Assembly (NCBI RefSeq): GCF_050003625.1
Contig: NC_134401.1
Span: 1,488,001-1,552,000, forward strand
Direction of reading: 5' to 3'
Source: Haematobia irritans
Taxonomy: Eukaryota; Arthropoda; Insecta; Diptera; Muscidae
DNA: 64,000 nucleotides
In this document: in pieces, positions 22,683-34,218 of the stretch
Layout of the letters: each line of letters starts with the position of its first letter
Position numbering within the stretch: the first letter of the stretch is position 1
Program-made: the position numbers and the translations under genes
The notes under the pieces: model-generated
What the model saw: only the letters and a program-made list of their open reading frames with translations
The model's database searches: none
What the model was told of the DNA's origin: nothing

Positions 22683-24575
22683 ATATAGTTTATATTTTTA
22701 TATATTTAGATTGTTAGGTTTTATTTTAATAGCAATGTATATATATATGCATACTACTATGTATATACGCTTTTTAATGGATTGGAAAATATACCAGTTA
22801 AAAAATAACCAAGATTTTTAACCTTCGAACGAACGACATTTATTTACATTCTTTAGAATTGGTCAAACGATCACCAAGCTGGGATTGTCAATTTCAGTTC
22901 CACAATGTTAGTGCTATGCTGTTTGGACTTTGAGATGATAATAAAATGATTGGTATGGCAGAAAAAAAAAACATAGAATTGTAGTACCCACTCTATAAAA
23001 ATTCGATCAATGCGGGTGCCAAGTTCCTGTTTCGCGAATATTAAAATTAAAAATGTCTTTGAAATTAATTGTTAAAAAATGAGTAATAATGAACAAAAAC
23101 TCTAAATTAAAAGTGAAGAAATATGTGTAACGTCCAGTAAGTTTTGATTGCTTTTCGGCTCGAAAAACGAGTTCGAAATAATCCTTGAAGTACACTTAAT
23201 TCTTTCTATATAGATAAGTGACTTGATTTTACATAGACCTGCGTTTTAAATTTAGGTCCCTACTAAGTTCATCATTTACACAGAAAAATCAAAACTAAAG
23301 GTGGGTATTAAGTTCGAGTTTATCCGCTAAAAACGTCATTTTTTCACGATTACTTTTCGTTAATAATCCATTTTAAGGAATACATACTTTGGGAAAATTT
23401 GCTTTGGGCAAGTTATAATAAAATTTGCAACAAATATACATAATTTTATGCCTTTTTTTTACTGGTTTAGTTTTCACTTTAGCGATTTTAGCGGCTAAAC
23501 TCGAACTTAGTACCCACCTTAAATGTGTAAAATTTTCGCTATAATTTTTTTCTTCTAAAATAATCAAAATTATAAATTAAAATCAAATATATACCTTTAA
23601 AGTCTTAACGAAGTCTCGATGAAAAATAAAGTATGCATCAATTGAGTCAAAACATCTGTTTTAAATCCATTTATTTTAATATAGTGGATATTATATTCTT
23701 TTTCCGCACCGAAAACCATCAAATTTCCACAGTTACATTTTCTAGTCAATCAATTTCATAAGACAAAAGGTTACGCAATCATTGCTTTAAAATTTATAAT
23801 TTAATTTATTATCATAGTAACTAAGCCTTAAAAAGTAAAAGTTTTCCATCCATAATTTACAAAGATTCGATAAAAATATATATGAATTTTTGAACTTCAA
23901 ATTAGGTTTTTGGTGGAAACCCGAAATAACTTTAATGCGCCGAAAACTAGCTTATTTCCATTTTTGATTCAAATATTGGAATCGTGAATTGGAATGTTGG
24001 TTGAAACGTTTCCATCCACCTTTTTACAAAATTCCTAAAATATAATTGTCCATGTATATTTTTGGCCTTTTAATTTTGTGTGTTGGGGTTTAAAATCCGA
24101 AATTAGTACCCACATTAATGTATTGAAAATTAAATTACGATCCCATTGTGTTCAATTGGCTACCTGCAGCAGCAACGAAACACTGTATTACAACCATATG
24201 TAATTCACCACCTCAGTCAACAAGCTGAAAAAGTCATAAACAACAATCGGGGTGAGTTGCCACTGTGTCAATGGTAACCTATCGTTCATCACTATCAGAC
24301 GTCGTCTTTGTTTTGTATTCGTTTTTCCCAAATGATGTAAATAAAATGTAAGTTAGTGTTATTAATAAATAAAAGGAAAGTTTTAGGGTTAGTGTAAACT
24401 AACTTCCCTCTTCGGTGCAACAACGCAGTAGATGCGTATGAACACACACAACATACATACAAAACATATTGCTATAATGTTTTAAATATTTCCATACAAC
24501 CAATGCAACTCCTAAGACTAAAGTGAAAGTGGCTTTCAAACGCGTACTCACACTCATTGCCGTTAGATCTCATAG
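22683..24575. other. Intergenic region UTP20-Hsl, with MITE remnants
   Basis: No genes. It contains one clear MITE (23299-23519) and degenerate stretches with the same type of ends (for example GTACCCA near 22985 and AGTACCCAC near 24106). The last few hundred bases should include the Hsl promoter. Confidence 0.55.
23299..23519. mobile_element. 221-bp MITE, AGGTGGGTACTA family
   Basis: The ends are inverted repeats of about 34 bp (AGGTGGGTATTAAGTTCGAG / AGGTGGGTACTAAGTTCGAG) and are flanked by TAA at 23296-23298 and 23520-23522. There is no coding capacity. Same end family as the elements at 5747, 49530 and 50134. Confidence 0.88.
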
Positions 24576-24609
24576 ATGCAAGAAGACACCAACGGTCTCA
24601 AGCACTTGG
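24576..24609 (+). other. Putative 5' exon of Hsl (with short upstream ORF)
   Basis: ATGCAAGAAGACACC... ends at a GTAAGA donor (24610). The likely acceptor TTTATTAG lies just before CCTAGAAAACCGC at about 24665. Read through this splice, the ATG frame meets a TAG at once, so the segment is better seen as 5' UTR carrying a short upstream ORF than as the protein start. Confidence 0.4.
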
Positions 24610-24685
24610 GTAAGAGAGCATTTGGTAAAACTTTTAAAAAACTTGTCATCATTTATTTTATTAGCCTAGAAAACCGCAGGCTCTT

Positions 24686-27601
24686 ATGAGTAATATGCAA
24701 TGTTTGCAAGACGTTGAAAACGGCTCCCAGTCTTTAAGTGAATGCAATAAAATTACAGCAATGACGGCAAGCGTGGCAGAGAAACAAGAGTCGGGGTGTA
24801 ATACCAAAGTGGTGGCAGAAATGCCTTCGTGTTCCGCTCAGCCCAATCCTCAAATACCACACACTCCTGACGAAATGCGTGAAAAATACCGTGAACTTTT
24901 GTTGGTATGTCAGGAGCATGCATTACATTTCAAAGAAGATAATACTGAAAAAGGTCAAAGACTCCAAGGGGCCCTTGTCGTTTGGCAAGATTTTATAATT
25001 ATGGCGGACAGTCTAACAAGAGAGATTGAAGAATTCGCCAGTAGATATGATTTTGATGCAAACACCCCCGGCAATGGTTACCGAAGTTTTATATCCGTAG
25101 TGGATTCTTGTATAGAGTATGGGTTGAGCATTTGTAAGAATCTCACATCTTCCAGATCCACATTGTTTTTTCGCAAGAAGAGTTATATGAAAGATGTTGA
25201 AGCTTGTTCGCAATTACTTTCATCGCTATGTACGTGCATGAAATATTTACTCATCCTTCACGAGTGGTCCATGAACTCGGAAGATTATGATTTATTCGCA
25301 AATGGAGACCATTCGGCTGAAGATCTTTTCGAAAAGGGAGACACTATAAATCAATATAGCTTTTATGGTCGATGCTTGGGCTTTCAATATGGCGATTCAA
25401 TTCGCAGCGTTTTGAAAATTCTTTCGATAAGTATGGCAGGATTCTCTGAAGCATTTTATGCTCATGATTTCGATGGTCCCCTCTTAAAGACGACACGCAG
25501 TGTATGGACAAGCGGAAAATATTTGTTAAATCCTGAGTTGAGAGCCAGAAGAATTGTGAATCTCTCGCAAAATGCCAAAATCGATTTTTGTAAATCGTTT
25601 TGGTTTCTAGCCGAATCTGAGCTAATGCAAAAAATTCCCAGCATTGTAGGTACCTCCATTAAAGTCAATCAAGTTATAGAAATTCCTTCAGAACCTCTGC
25701 AATTGCCAAAAGTTTACGCCAATGACCCGGACAGGGAGGAGTTATTGGATATTCCTGTTCCGTCAAGCCATATGGGTCCTGGATTGGTTATACAGGCTCG
25801 ACTACTGTCATCACATCGACGGGAAGGTATGATTGGTTTGGGACCAACCCGATTTAGTGGTTGGCGAAAATTACCCCCACGGACTTCTGCAATTGTTTTC
25901 CATTGTCATGGTGGAGGCTTTGTGGCACAATCATCAAAATCCCACGAATCGTATCTTCGGGATTGGGCTGTGGCTCTGGATTGCCCAATTTTATCTATAG
26001 ATTATAGTTTAGCTCCCGAAGCGCCATTCCCTAGAGCTATAGAAGAAGTATTCTATGCCTATTGCTGGATGTTGAAAAATGCCAGCCATTTGGGAACTAA
26101 AGCGGAACGTGTAATACTTGCCGGTGACTCTGCTGGAGCGAATTTGTGCATTGCGTTAACCTTAAAGTGCATAGAGCAAAAAATTCGAATACCTGATGGA
26201 CTCTTTTTAGCATACTGTCCAACCCTAATCAACTTTGTCCCGAGGTATTTCATATTCGCCTTTTTTAGAAATAAATTTCATTCGCCGATTTTTTCAGCCC
26301 TGCTCGCTTATTATGCCTAATGGATCCTCTTCTTCCATTTGGTTTTATGATGCGTTGCCTTCGAGCTTATGCTGCTCCAAGTCCTGAAGTACTAATAGAA
26401 AACTCCAAAAATGATGAGATTTTAAAAGAAATAAGAAAAGCATCAGAGGAAGAGCCCCATTACAAACTCAGTCTTGAGAAGACATCTGGCTGCAACTCTC
26501 CGTCTAAAAGAGGCTCGTCATTAAAATCATCGGATAAATCAAAATGGGAGGAAATTAAGGTGAACATTAAATAATCCATATAAAGCACAAAATAATTAAA
26601 CTTACGTCTTTCTGCAGAGCAATAAAGCAGATGCTTCAACTCAATTTGGTATAGAATTAGCTGATGAAGAGACGGAAGATAGCTCAGAAAATACATTTGC
26701 GAGCGCATCCTACCATAGCCAGACTATCGAAAGAACTGATCTGCCAGTTGAAGATGATGACAATAGTTCCTGTGTATCGTTCGAAGATGATTCACAACCC
26801 ATCGAACACTATCCTGTAACGACGAATAAGAATTCGGATGCAGAACAATACATTGATCGTTTCCTCGAGACCTACATAGTAGAATCACCAACTGAGGAAG
26901 CTAAAGAAGTGAGCGAAGAAACAATAGAATTGGAAACAGTGCCCGCTAAAACACTTTCAGAGGAGAATCTACTAATTGATGTTAGTAAAGATGTACTCGA
27001 TCTGGACTTAACTGGAAAGTTTAATAATGCCGTCAATAGTATTAATGGAATTATACATCGATATACACAGTCCTACGAAATAAAGCGAGATGGACACCCG
27101 CATGGACCGATGGAAGATTTGCAAAAAATGGATGCTTTGATAGCAAGATCTCCTAGCGCTGAATTTGCATTTCAAATTCCAAGGGATCCCCTTTTGTCCC
27201 CATATTTTGCCTGTGATGAATGGTTAAAACAAATGCCCCCCACTAAAATACTCGTAAGTGGATGTTCATATAGTAGATTTTGTTCCCAGCATTACAGTTT
27301 TGTGTTTCCTAGTCTTTGGAGATGGATCCATGTCTTGATGATTGTGTGATGTTTGCAAAGAAACTGAAAAAATTGAATAGGCCAGTCAGTTTGGACATCT
27401 TGAAAGGCTTGCCTCATGGATTTCTAAATTTCACTTTGGTAAATAATTTCAATATCACCGTAGAATCCGAAAATAAACGCATTATTATTTTTTGAACAGC
27501 TTTCAAACGAAGCTATGGAAGGTTCAAAGACTTGCATCAACTTATTGAAGCAATTGATTAGCGAAGAAAACCAATCAAATACGCCATCGAATGAAGCGTA
27601 A
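24686..27601 (+). CDS. Hsl: Hormone-sensitive lipase
   Basis: Neutral lipase hydrolysing diacylglycerol and sterol esters on lipid droplets. Coding exons 24686-26244, 26298-26559, 26618-27253, 27313-27438 and 27500-27601 join in frame to 894 aa. Residues about 50-370 are the HSL N-terminal domain. The catalytic alpha/beta-hydrolase part has the oxyanion motif HGGGF (His408), the nucleophile GDSAG (Ser482), SPARLLCLMDPLLPFGFMMR, and DPCLDD with the acid Asp824 followed by LPHGFLNF with His854. An acidic, Ser-rich insertion of about 200 residues (about 600-790) sits between the catalytic blocks, where regulatory phosphorylation occurs in the family. All catalytic residues are present. The start at 24686 is the first ATG in frame after the upstream splice; a second Met follows three codons on. 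A polyadenylation signal lies very close to the stop. Confidence 0.95.
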
Positions 27602-27628
27602 TGCTCAGAGAGCAATCTCAACTAAACG

Positions 27629-27634
27629 AATAAA
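27629..27634 (+). terminator. Hsl polyadenylation signal
   Basis: AATAAA only 28 bp after the Hsl stop, implying a very short 3' UTR unless a downstream site is used. Confidence 0.45.
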
Positions 27635-28617
27635 AAACATTGGAACTTGCACATACGAATATACATTTTTTTAGAATGCACAGCAAATACATAAATTTAT
27701 TTTCCTTAAATAATACCTTATACTAACATTTGTAACTCATTTTCTTATTTAAATTGTATTTATATTTAAACCATTATCGTCTCCTGTACGGAATATAAAT
27801 TTCTTTTTTTAGATAAATTGGACAAGTATCATCAAAGAGCCAATATCTAAAATTTATAGACGATTTTATTGATATCGTTTAAATTGAATGTTTAAATTTT
27901 GTTCGATTTTTATTTTTTTTTTTTGGTTTTATATAAATTTATAATTATAAATTGCTGAGTTTGAATTATATACATACTGAATATATCTTAAAACATTGGT
28001 TATAAGGTCGTATAGTTTTCGGAGAATTGGTTAGTTATATATCGCTGAAACCCTGTATCCTTTGGATTTCTGGTATCCTTATAACTCTAATATGAACCTT
28101 TTAGAGTCCTTCCCCGGAGAAAAAAACAGACCCATTTAACATCAAACAACTTCCTTATATTACTACAAGGTCTTCCACAATGGACGGCTACATTCGAATG
28201 AAAACGAAATAAACCATGAAACCAATAGTTAGTTTAATTGAAACACAAATTAATTTGGGCTTTAAAGGTTTTTAGTACAGCGTAATGTTTTATTATCTTA
28301 AAAAAGTACAAAATTGTGTGTATTATGAGTTTATAAGAGCGAACAGACATAATGTTACAAATAGAATTTTCGCTCAGTTCATTCTCAATACCTTGCAACT
28401 CGAGGTTATCAAGTAAAAATTGGATTACAAAATGGCTTCGTATTGTATTCCTTTTGTTGTTAATTTACATACATATAAATAATTTAGAGAAATTCAGAAT
28501 TTCTTTGATTAATTTGATTTCATATAAAATATGCAAGTCTTACAAATTTCATCATATAAGTTCACGAAAAGTGGGCTACGTAGTTAAGTGCTCCTATTTG
28601 CATTTCGTTGTAACCTC
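27635..28617. other. Intergenic region between convergent Hsl and Snp
   Basis: No coding sequence. AATAAA on the minus strand (28294-28289) is a plausible Snp polyadenylation signal. The rest is AT-rich. Confidence 0.5.
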
Positions 28618-29426
28618 TTACAAAACACAGTTTAAATTCAGTTGGAAAGGTGTTAAGTCTTTAGTTATTGCTAAAGTTGCTCCATCGTTTACCAATTTGT
28701 ATGCTAAGTGAGACAAATTCCTTGCATCGTCAATTCCAGAATGTTGCTTTCCCTCGAATTCCAAACCTACGTGTGTCAGGGCATCCAAAAAATTAATTGG
28801 CTTGTATTTATACCATTCCCTATAAATGGCTCTCATATCTATCCATTGATTAAAGTATGGCGGTTTCTTAAGTCGTTTTCGAGTGCATTCTTTGTTCAAG
28901 CATATGCCCAAATCCCAGTCAGTCCATGTGACAAAGGCACAGTTTCCCGCTTTGTTATCTTTGGACATTTTTGGCAGAGTCAAATGTCGAACTCGGAGCT
29001 CTTTACGTAGCCATTCTTGGAACATCATTAATGCGGTTTGTAGGGGAATACCGCTATCGACCGTCTTCTGTGTTATTCCTGTTAGTTCAGTACAATAAGC
29101 GCTTAGTTTTGGTGATTCAATAGGCATTATGTATTTGTGAAACTCTGCTTCAATTTTTCCAGTCTTTAAATTAACCAATACAGCAGGAAATTCTAGAAAA
29201 TTTCGAAAATATATTAGAGCTTTATACTATATGAACATGAGATCAAAGAAATACCAATAATTTCAGACTCCCTCCATTTTGGAGGTGCTTGATTTTCCCA
29301 ACATGTGGCTTCAAAATCGACAGCTATAATATATTCATAGGTTTGTTGTGATAGTTTAGATTTTCCCGACTTTGTGGAAGAGCTACTGTTCTGAGATTGG
29401 CCCCCATCTGCATATATTGTGTCCAT
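28618..29426 (-). CDS. Snp: Snipper, ERI1-like DEDDh 3'-5' exonuclease
   Basis: ERI-1 family exonuclease that trims 3' ends of structured RNA or DNA. Two coding exons join in frame: 29426-29255 and 29192-28618, giving 248 aa. The DEDDh residues are visible: VDFEATCWEN (Exo I, Asp and Glu), TWTDWDLG (Exo II, Asp), and the C-terminal HSGIDDARN (Exo III, His and Asp). The block LTGITQKTVDSGIPL is also characteristic. The N-terminus is short and Ser-rich. A splice acceptor (TTTTCAG) just before the start codon indicates a non-coding 5' exon upstream. It lies on the same strand as, and downstream of, the RNPC3-like gene, with about 340 bp between them. No defect is seen. Confidence 0.94.
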
Positions 29427-29762
29427 TAAACCTAATTGTCTGAAAATGTAAAATATTGTTATATTTAGTATATTCTGTGTGTATTTTCATAGAATATATT
29501 CTTATTTACTATTAAATATTTTTCAAATTAATTGCAAATAAAAAACAAAAGTTTGGTTTCGTTCTCATCCAAATTTTAGTCTTATACGACATTCACATTA
29601 TACTTCCAAAATCCACTTTAACTGGATTTCAACTGTCATTTGCCCTATAAAAAGAAATTTCAAATCTCGAAAATGTGGATATTGAGTATAATGTGTAGAG
29701 CCTTATAGACAAATTGTTGTTTGGCAAAAAAATGCAAAAACTCTACATAACATAATAACCTT

Positions 29763-31187
29763 TTAAGACTGTTTGCCAAAACACACAACCATAGGCTTCT
29801 CACGTAAGATATAGCCGTTAGTGTGGTCTAAAGCTTTAGAGGTAACATTTTGCAATTCGGAAATAGATAAAATGTCTGACGAAAATGTGACAAAAGCCTG
29901 ACCCTTCATTCGCCCATGTTGCATTACTTTAACATCAATTGAGATACGTTCATCTCGTGTGACGTTTCTATACAAACTCAATACATCTTCCATGACCACA
30001 TCCTTCTGGAGGTTTTTGATATATAACTTATTGCTTATATCGCCTTTTTTATAGTTTTTGAAAATTGCCATTTGCTGCATTTCCCTTTCATCAATTTTCG
30101 TTTCTAATAATACTGAGCTTTTGGGAGAATCTTGCTTTTGGAATTTTGACGCATTTGGAAAATCTGCAGGTACTTGTGGTCTAGTAGATTTAGAACATGT
30201 TTCTTCTGCTTTATCATCGGTCACTACCGGAAGTCTAGATTCTACCTCCTTAGTTTCTTCAGAACATTTTTTCGATATACGAAATTGAATATTGGAACCT
30301 TGTGTTGATAGCAAGGTTTTGGGCAGTTCGAAAACACTTTGTGGTGATGTGTTTTGAGTCTTCTTAACATTTTCTTGAGACAACTTTTGCATTGTTTGCA
30401 ACAGTTGTCTCGCTTTCTTTTTATATAAATAATCGTTATCGGGCAATTTCCTTTTTGGAGCTGCGCAATGTGTCTTCTTTTTATGGTCATCATCAGATGA
30501 TTCCAATTCCGATTCTGAAACTTCTTTATTTTCCACTGTAATGCAATTTTCTGTTTGAGTACAGGCATCTCTCCCATTTCTTTTTTGGCCTATACTGCCT
30601 TGCCTTTGACGAAATGGTGGTTCCAAATTCATTCGATTCATAAGGTGTAGTACTTGTGTATACAACTTTGTATTATTCGTTAGGGACCAGCAAATATTAT
30701 CCAAAATTTCTTTATTAACCGTTGGATACTGATATTTCAGATATGGTGGAGGAGGCTGATCGAAGTTTAAATCACCATCTGTGGCATATATTTTTTTAAC
30801 ATACTTGTTTATCTCCACAGTTGTTGTAGTTGCTTCTCCGCGATCCATATGCGTTTGAACTCCTTTAGAAATTTTTGAAGTCCTCACTCGGTAATTAGGG
30901 GTCTCTTTTGTTTCCGGCTTTTCCTTGCGAAAGTATGCTACATTCGGTAATTTTCCAGCGATGTTGACATGGTGCATTTTCTCCAAGGCACTTTCCGCCT
31001 CACTGTTTTCCTTAAAGAGTATTAAAGCACGTTTCCGTCCGAATGGCTTAATCTCATTTGGTTGTATTTCAAGGATAGCTAATAAGTCTACTAGATTAAC
31101 TTCTTTTGGAATATTCTTAAATATTAAAGTATTCAACTGCTCCATTTTTATGCCGTTAAATAAAGAGCAACTGTGTGTCCAATTCAA
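29763..31187 (-). CDS. RNPC3: U11/U12 snRNP 65 kDa protein (RNPC3-like)
   Basis: RNA-binding component of the minor (U12-type) spliceosome, bridging U11 and U12 snRNPs. It is a single uninterrupted frame of 474 aa. The N-terminal RRM (residues about 15-90) has RNP2-like TLIFKNIP and RNP1-like KRALILF. The middle is a Lys/Ser-rich linker (residues about 110-385). The C-terminal RRM (about 390-470) has KLYIKNLQKDV, GRMKGQAFVTF and NGYILREKPMVV, the last two strongly like the RNPC3 C-terminal RRM that binds U12 stem-loop III. Translation may begin at the first Met or at Met15 (MEQLNTLIF), where family similarity begins. It is probably intronless in its coding part. Confidence 0.88.
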   Translation of the reverse strand: MNWTHSCSLFNGIKMEQLNTLIFKNIPKEVNLVDLLAILEIQPNEIKPFGRKRALILFKENSEAESALEKMHHVNIAGKLPNVAYFRKEKPETKETPNYRVRTSKISKGVQTHMDRGEATTTTVEINKYVKKIYATDGDLNFDQPPPPYLKYQYPTVNKEILDNICWSLTNNTKLYTQVLHLMNRMNLEPPFRQRQGSIGQKRNGRDACTQTENCITVENKEVSESELESSDDDHKKKTHCAAPKRKLPDNDYLYKKKARQLLQTMQKLSQENVKKTQNTSPQSVFELPKTLLSTQGSNIQFRISKKCSEETKEVESRLPVVTDDKAEETCSKSTRPQVPADFPNASKFQKQDSPKSSVLLETKIDEREMQQMAIFKNYKKGDISNKLYIKNLQKDVVMEDVLSLYRNVTRDERISIDVKVMQHGRMKGQAFVTFSSDILSISELQNVTSKALDHTNGYILREKPMVVCFGKQS

Positions 31188-31940
31188 TCAATTCTGTAAC
31201 AGCTGTTGTTAAATGAACGGTCGTGTTTGCCGTCACGTTCTATATGGAATAGCCGCACCTTGAGATTTGTTGTGCAATCATTCTGTCTATGTTGTTGTAA
31301 TATAAATTCGATATTTCCGATGAGGATAGTATATTCTCCAGTAAATCACCACGAATAGGGGTATTTTACCTCACACTGCGTACATCTCTTGTGGATGGAT
31401 ACAAGGGAAAATTAATTATTTCGAGGTTATTTATACCCTTGGTAAGTATTTTCGTTATAATTGGCAATTGAAACTAAATTCGGAGAACTCTTCAATATAT
31501 CAGGACAGTTTTTTACAATTTGATAGTTCTCTGCAAGAAAAAAATAGTCAAATAATATCCAGATGTTCGATTTTCGTAGCGAAAATCTGTTCAATTTCAC
31601 TATTTTTATAATAATTGAAAATACAATTTCAATTATTAAAAATTTTCGAGATAAGTATCACTTTATTTTTGCGGTTGTTTTTTTTACATAATTAAATTTA
31701 AAGTGACATTTTTCATCTTTTTTTGCCAAGATTAAGGAATAGATTTGGTTTTATTTATTTTAGAAAAAAAAAACCGTGAAAATAAAGTGTTTTCAACCCG
31801 AAACGAAAATAATACCAGCCTTTAGGAGTTGGAAAAGAATAGCAAATACTCAAAATTATTTGTAAAGTTAGTAAAAAAGTATGGTTAAAGTCGGGTTTGT
31901 CCGCTCAATGTAGAAAAGTTTACGCAATTAGTTTGAATAA

Positions 31941-32004
31941 AGGTCGAATTACATTCCATGCGTCAATCCGTGCGTTGATCCGTGCATGGTATGTAATTCT
32001 ACCT
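31941..32004. mobile_element. 64-bp miniature inverted-repeat element
   Basis: The ends AGGTCGAATTACATTCCATG and (inverted) AGGTAGAATTACATACCATG are flanked by TAA at 31938-31940 and 32005-32007. It is almost entirely TIR, and is one of the smallest elements in the window. Confidence 0.75.
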
Positions 32005-33018
32005 TAAAACATTGTAATTACAATTAGTATTAAAGCCACTACATACTGTAGAAAAAAAAAACTTTTTTGTTTTGCGATGAAGTAATAATGTAGATTTGTA
32101 GCGCACCACATTTATGAAAATATTTTGCTGAAAACAGTAGTTATATTTTTTATTTCAGCATCTAGCGAACAAAAAATTTTACATTTCTTTCCTGTTTTAT
32201 TTGCATTTCTATTGTGTCTCCAAATTTCTTGAGGTGTACAGAAACAATAAACAAGTTACCTAAATGATATTCACTTGTGAGTTTGGGACGACGTGTACTT
32301 CGATAATTTCAATGTATTTTAAATAGAAAGTCATACAAACAGGAAATTATACATCTCCGCTCCCTACTTAAGCGCTATTTTCAACACTGAAACAACAAAA
32401 AGAAAGAAATATATTTAAAAAAAAAAACTATTTTTACATCTTGACTTGTAAGAGTGTAAGATTATGCCCATATTTAGTTTGTAGATATAGATAGAACTGC
32501 AAAAGTAAAAACTATTTACATATAAAAACCCAGATAAAAAATTATCTAAAGTCAACAAGAACAGTTTTTGACTTCCATGTAATATGCATTAATTACTTTA
32601 TGTTCACTTATGACTAAAATTATTATTGTCTTTATTTTGCAAATTGAAGATTGTCGTCATTCTGAAGAGGAATTATTTTCATTATTTTGTAATATACTTT
32701 GCATATATTCAAGCAAATGCCGGTCAGCCCACTCCTTCATTCGCCAGTACAATTAAATTATTGGGGCCATTGACTCTAATCCCATTAAGTAATGTTTTTT
32801 TTTTTTTTTTGCAATTTGATCAATTGATGTGGTTGGGCGTATTGTAACAGCAATGAATGGCGCAGGTCTAAGTATAGAACACAAGAATCTTTTTAGTAAA
32901 GACTAATGGTTGAGGCCTTAAGTGAGAACTGTTGGGAACCTGTTCCCCACAAGAAGTATTCTAGATAACATTTTTAGTTTCAGCCAAAATAAAAATTGTT
33001 TTACGGCCATTTTCATGG

Positions 33019-33173
33019 AGCTCCGTTAGGCTTTAACTGCCAATTAACAGAAAGTAAATTGCAAATATTTTCTCTCCAATTAACTTTAACTGAAAAATGT
33101 TCGTCAGTTAAGTTCCTAACTGGCCTATAATACGGTTTAAAAGTTTGTTAGTTAACGAAACACTAACGGAGCT
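33019..33173. mobile_element. 155-bp MITE-like inverted repeat, AGCTCCGTTAG ends
   Basis: AGCTCCGTTAG at 33019-33029 and its inverse CTAACGGAGCT at 33163-33173 bound an AT-rich core containing several GTTAA/TTAAC motifs. No clear target-site duplication is seen. Confidence 0.5.
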
Positions 33174-33910
33174 TTATGTAATAATAGCATACAATGTTTG
33201 CTATTACAGTAAACGGCGTTTGCTTTTAGAAGAGTTTTCTGCTATTCCTACTAACGAATTTCTTTAGGTGTTGGCTAAAGAACAACTGACGATGTTTTTC
33301 TATGAGTGTACCGTAAGAAAAACAAACGAAATAGAATTATTTTGTATCAAGTTATTAATTTGCACACTTTTTCTTGCTTCGACATTTTTAATTAAATATT
33401 GATATTTAAGTCGCATACATCCACTTTTAATGTTCAAAGCAATGTTTAATATTTATTATTATTAGTTATACGGTTTTCATCTAACCTAATATACAAATAT
33501 GCATAAAAATGATTACAGATGATGCATTTTTTTTGTTTGCAATTCAATTTATTCGTTTCTATTTCCATTTCATAGATCGGCCAATGAGTGGTAGTAAATG
33601 CAGTGTTTCTAAAACTGCCTAAAAGTGGTTTTTGCCAGTTTTATCTGTGAAGGAAATATTCATTCCCCCAAACCCCCTTACTGAATCAAGCAACTGATGG
33701 CGCAACAAATGGAAAACAATAAAACAATACCAGAATATGACAACCACCGATTGTAGTAAAATGCTTCCCAGTGACGTTCGAGTCATAAAGCAATAGACAT
33801 ATAGTAGAATTGAGATTGAGAAATATGTAATGGGAGCTAACGTCAATTTGTTCTCTGATCATTTTGCAATATGGGTTGAACTGGCTGAAGAGGCAAAGCT
33901 AACAGAAATG

Positions 33911-34218
33911 GCCTTGGGGTAATTTGTCTTAAAGATTGTTTTTTATTTAATTTTTGTTTTGTTTTGTTAAGTTGCGTCTTAGATATGAAGATAAACTTTA
34001 ATCCTTTTTATGGATAAATTATCGACACACACGTGACGTAGTTCCATTGTGCAGTGTGCAATAATCTGCCTTGGGGTAATTAGTCTCAAAATTTGTTTTC
34101 TTATTTAATTTTATTTTGTTTAGTTGCGTCTCAGATGTGAAGACATTCTTTAATCCTTTTATGGATAAAGAAATTATCGGCACACACGTGACGCAGTTCC
34201 GTTGTGCAGTGTGCAATA
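33911..34218. repeat. 157-bp tandem duplication
   Basis: Two diverged copies start GCCTTGGGGTAATT (33911 and 34068). Each includes CACACACGTGACG and GTGCAGTGTGCAATAA. The CACGTG E-box core is kept in both copies. Possibly regulatory, otherwise unexplained. Confidence 0.75.

Noticed and set aside
28352..29098. Plus-strand frames of 70-120 codons
   Set aside because: They overlap Snp exon 2 and its 3' region in antisense and have no independent features.
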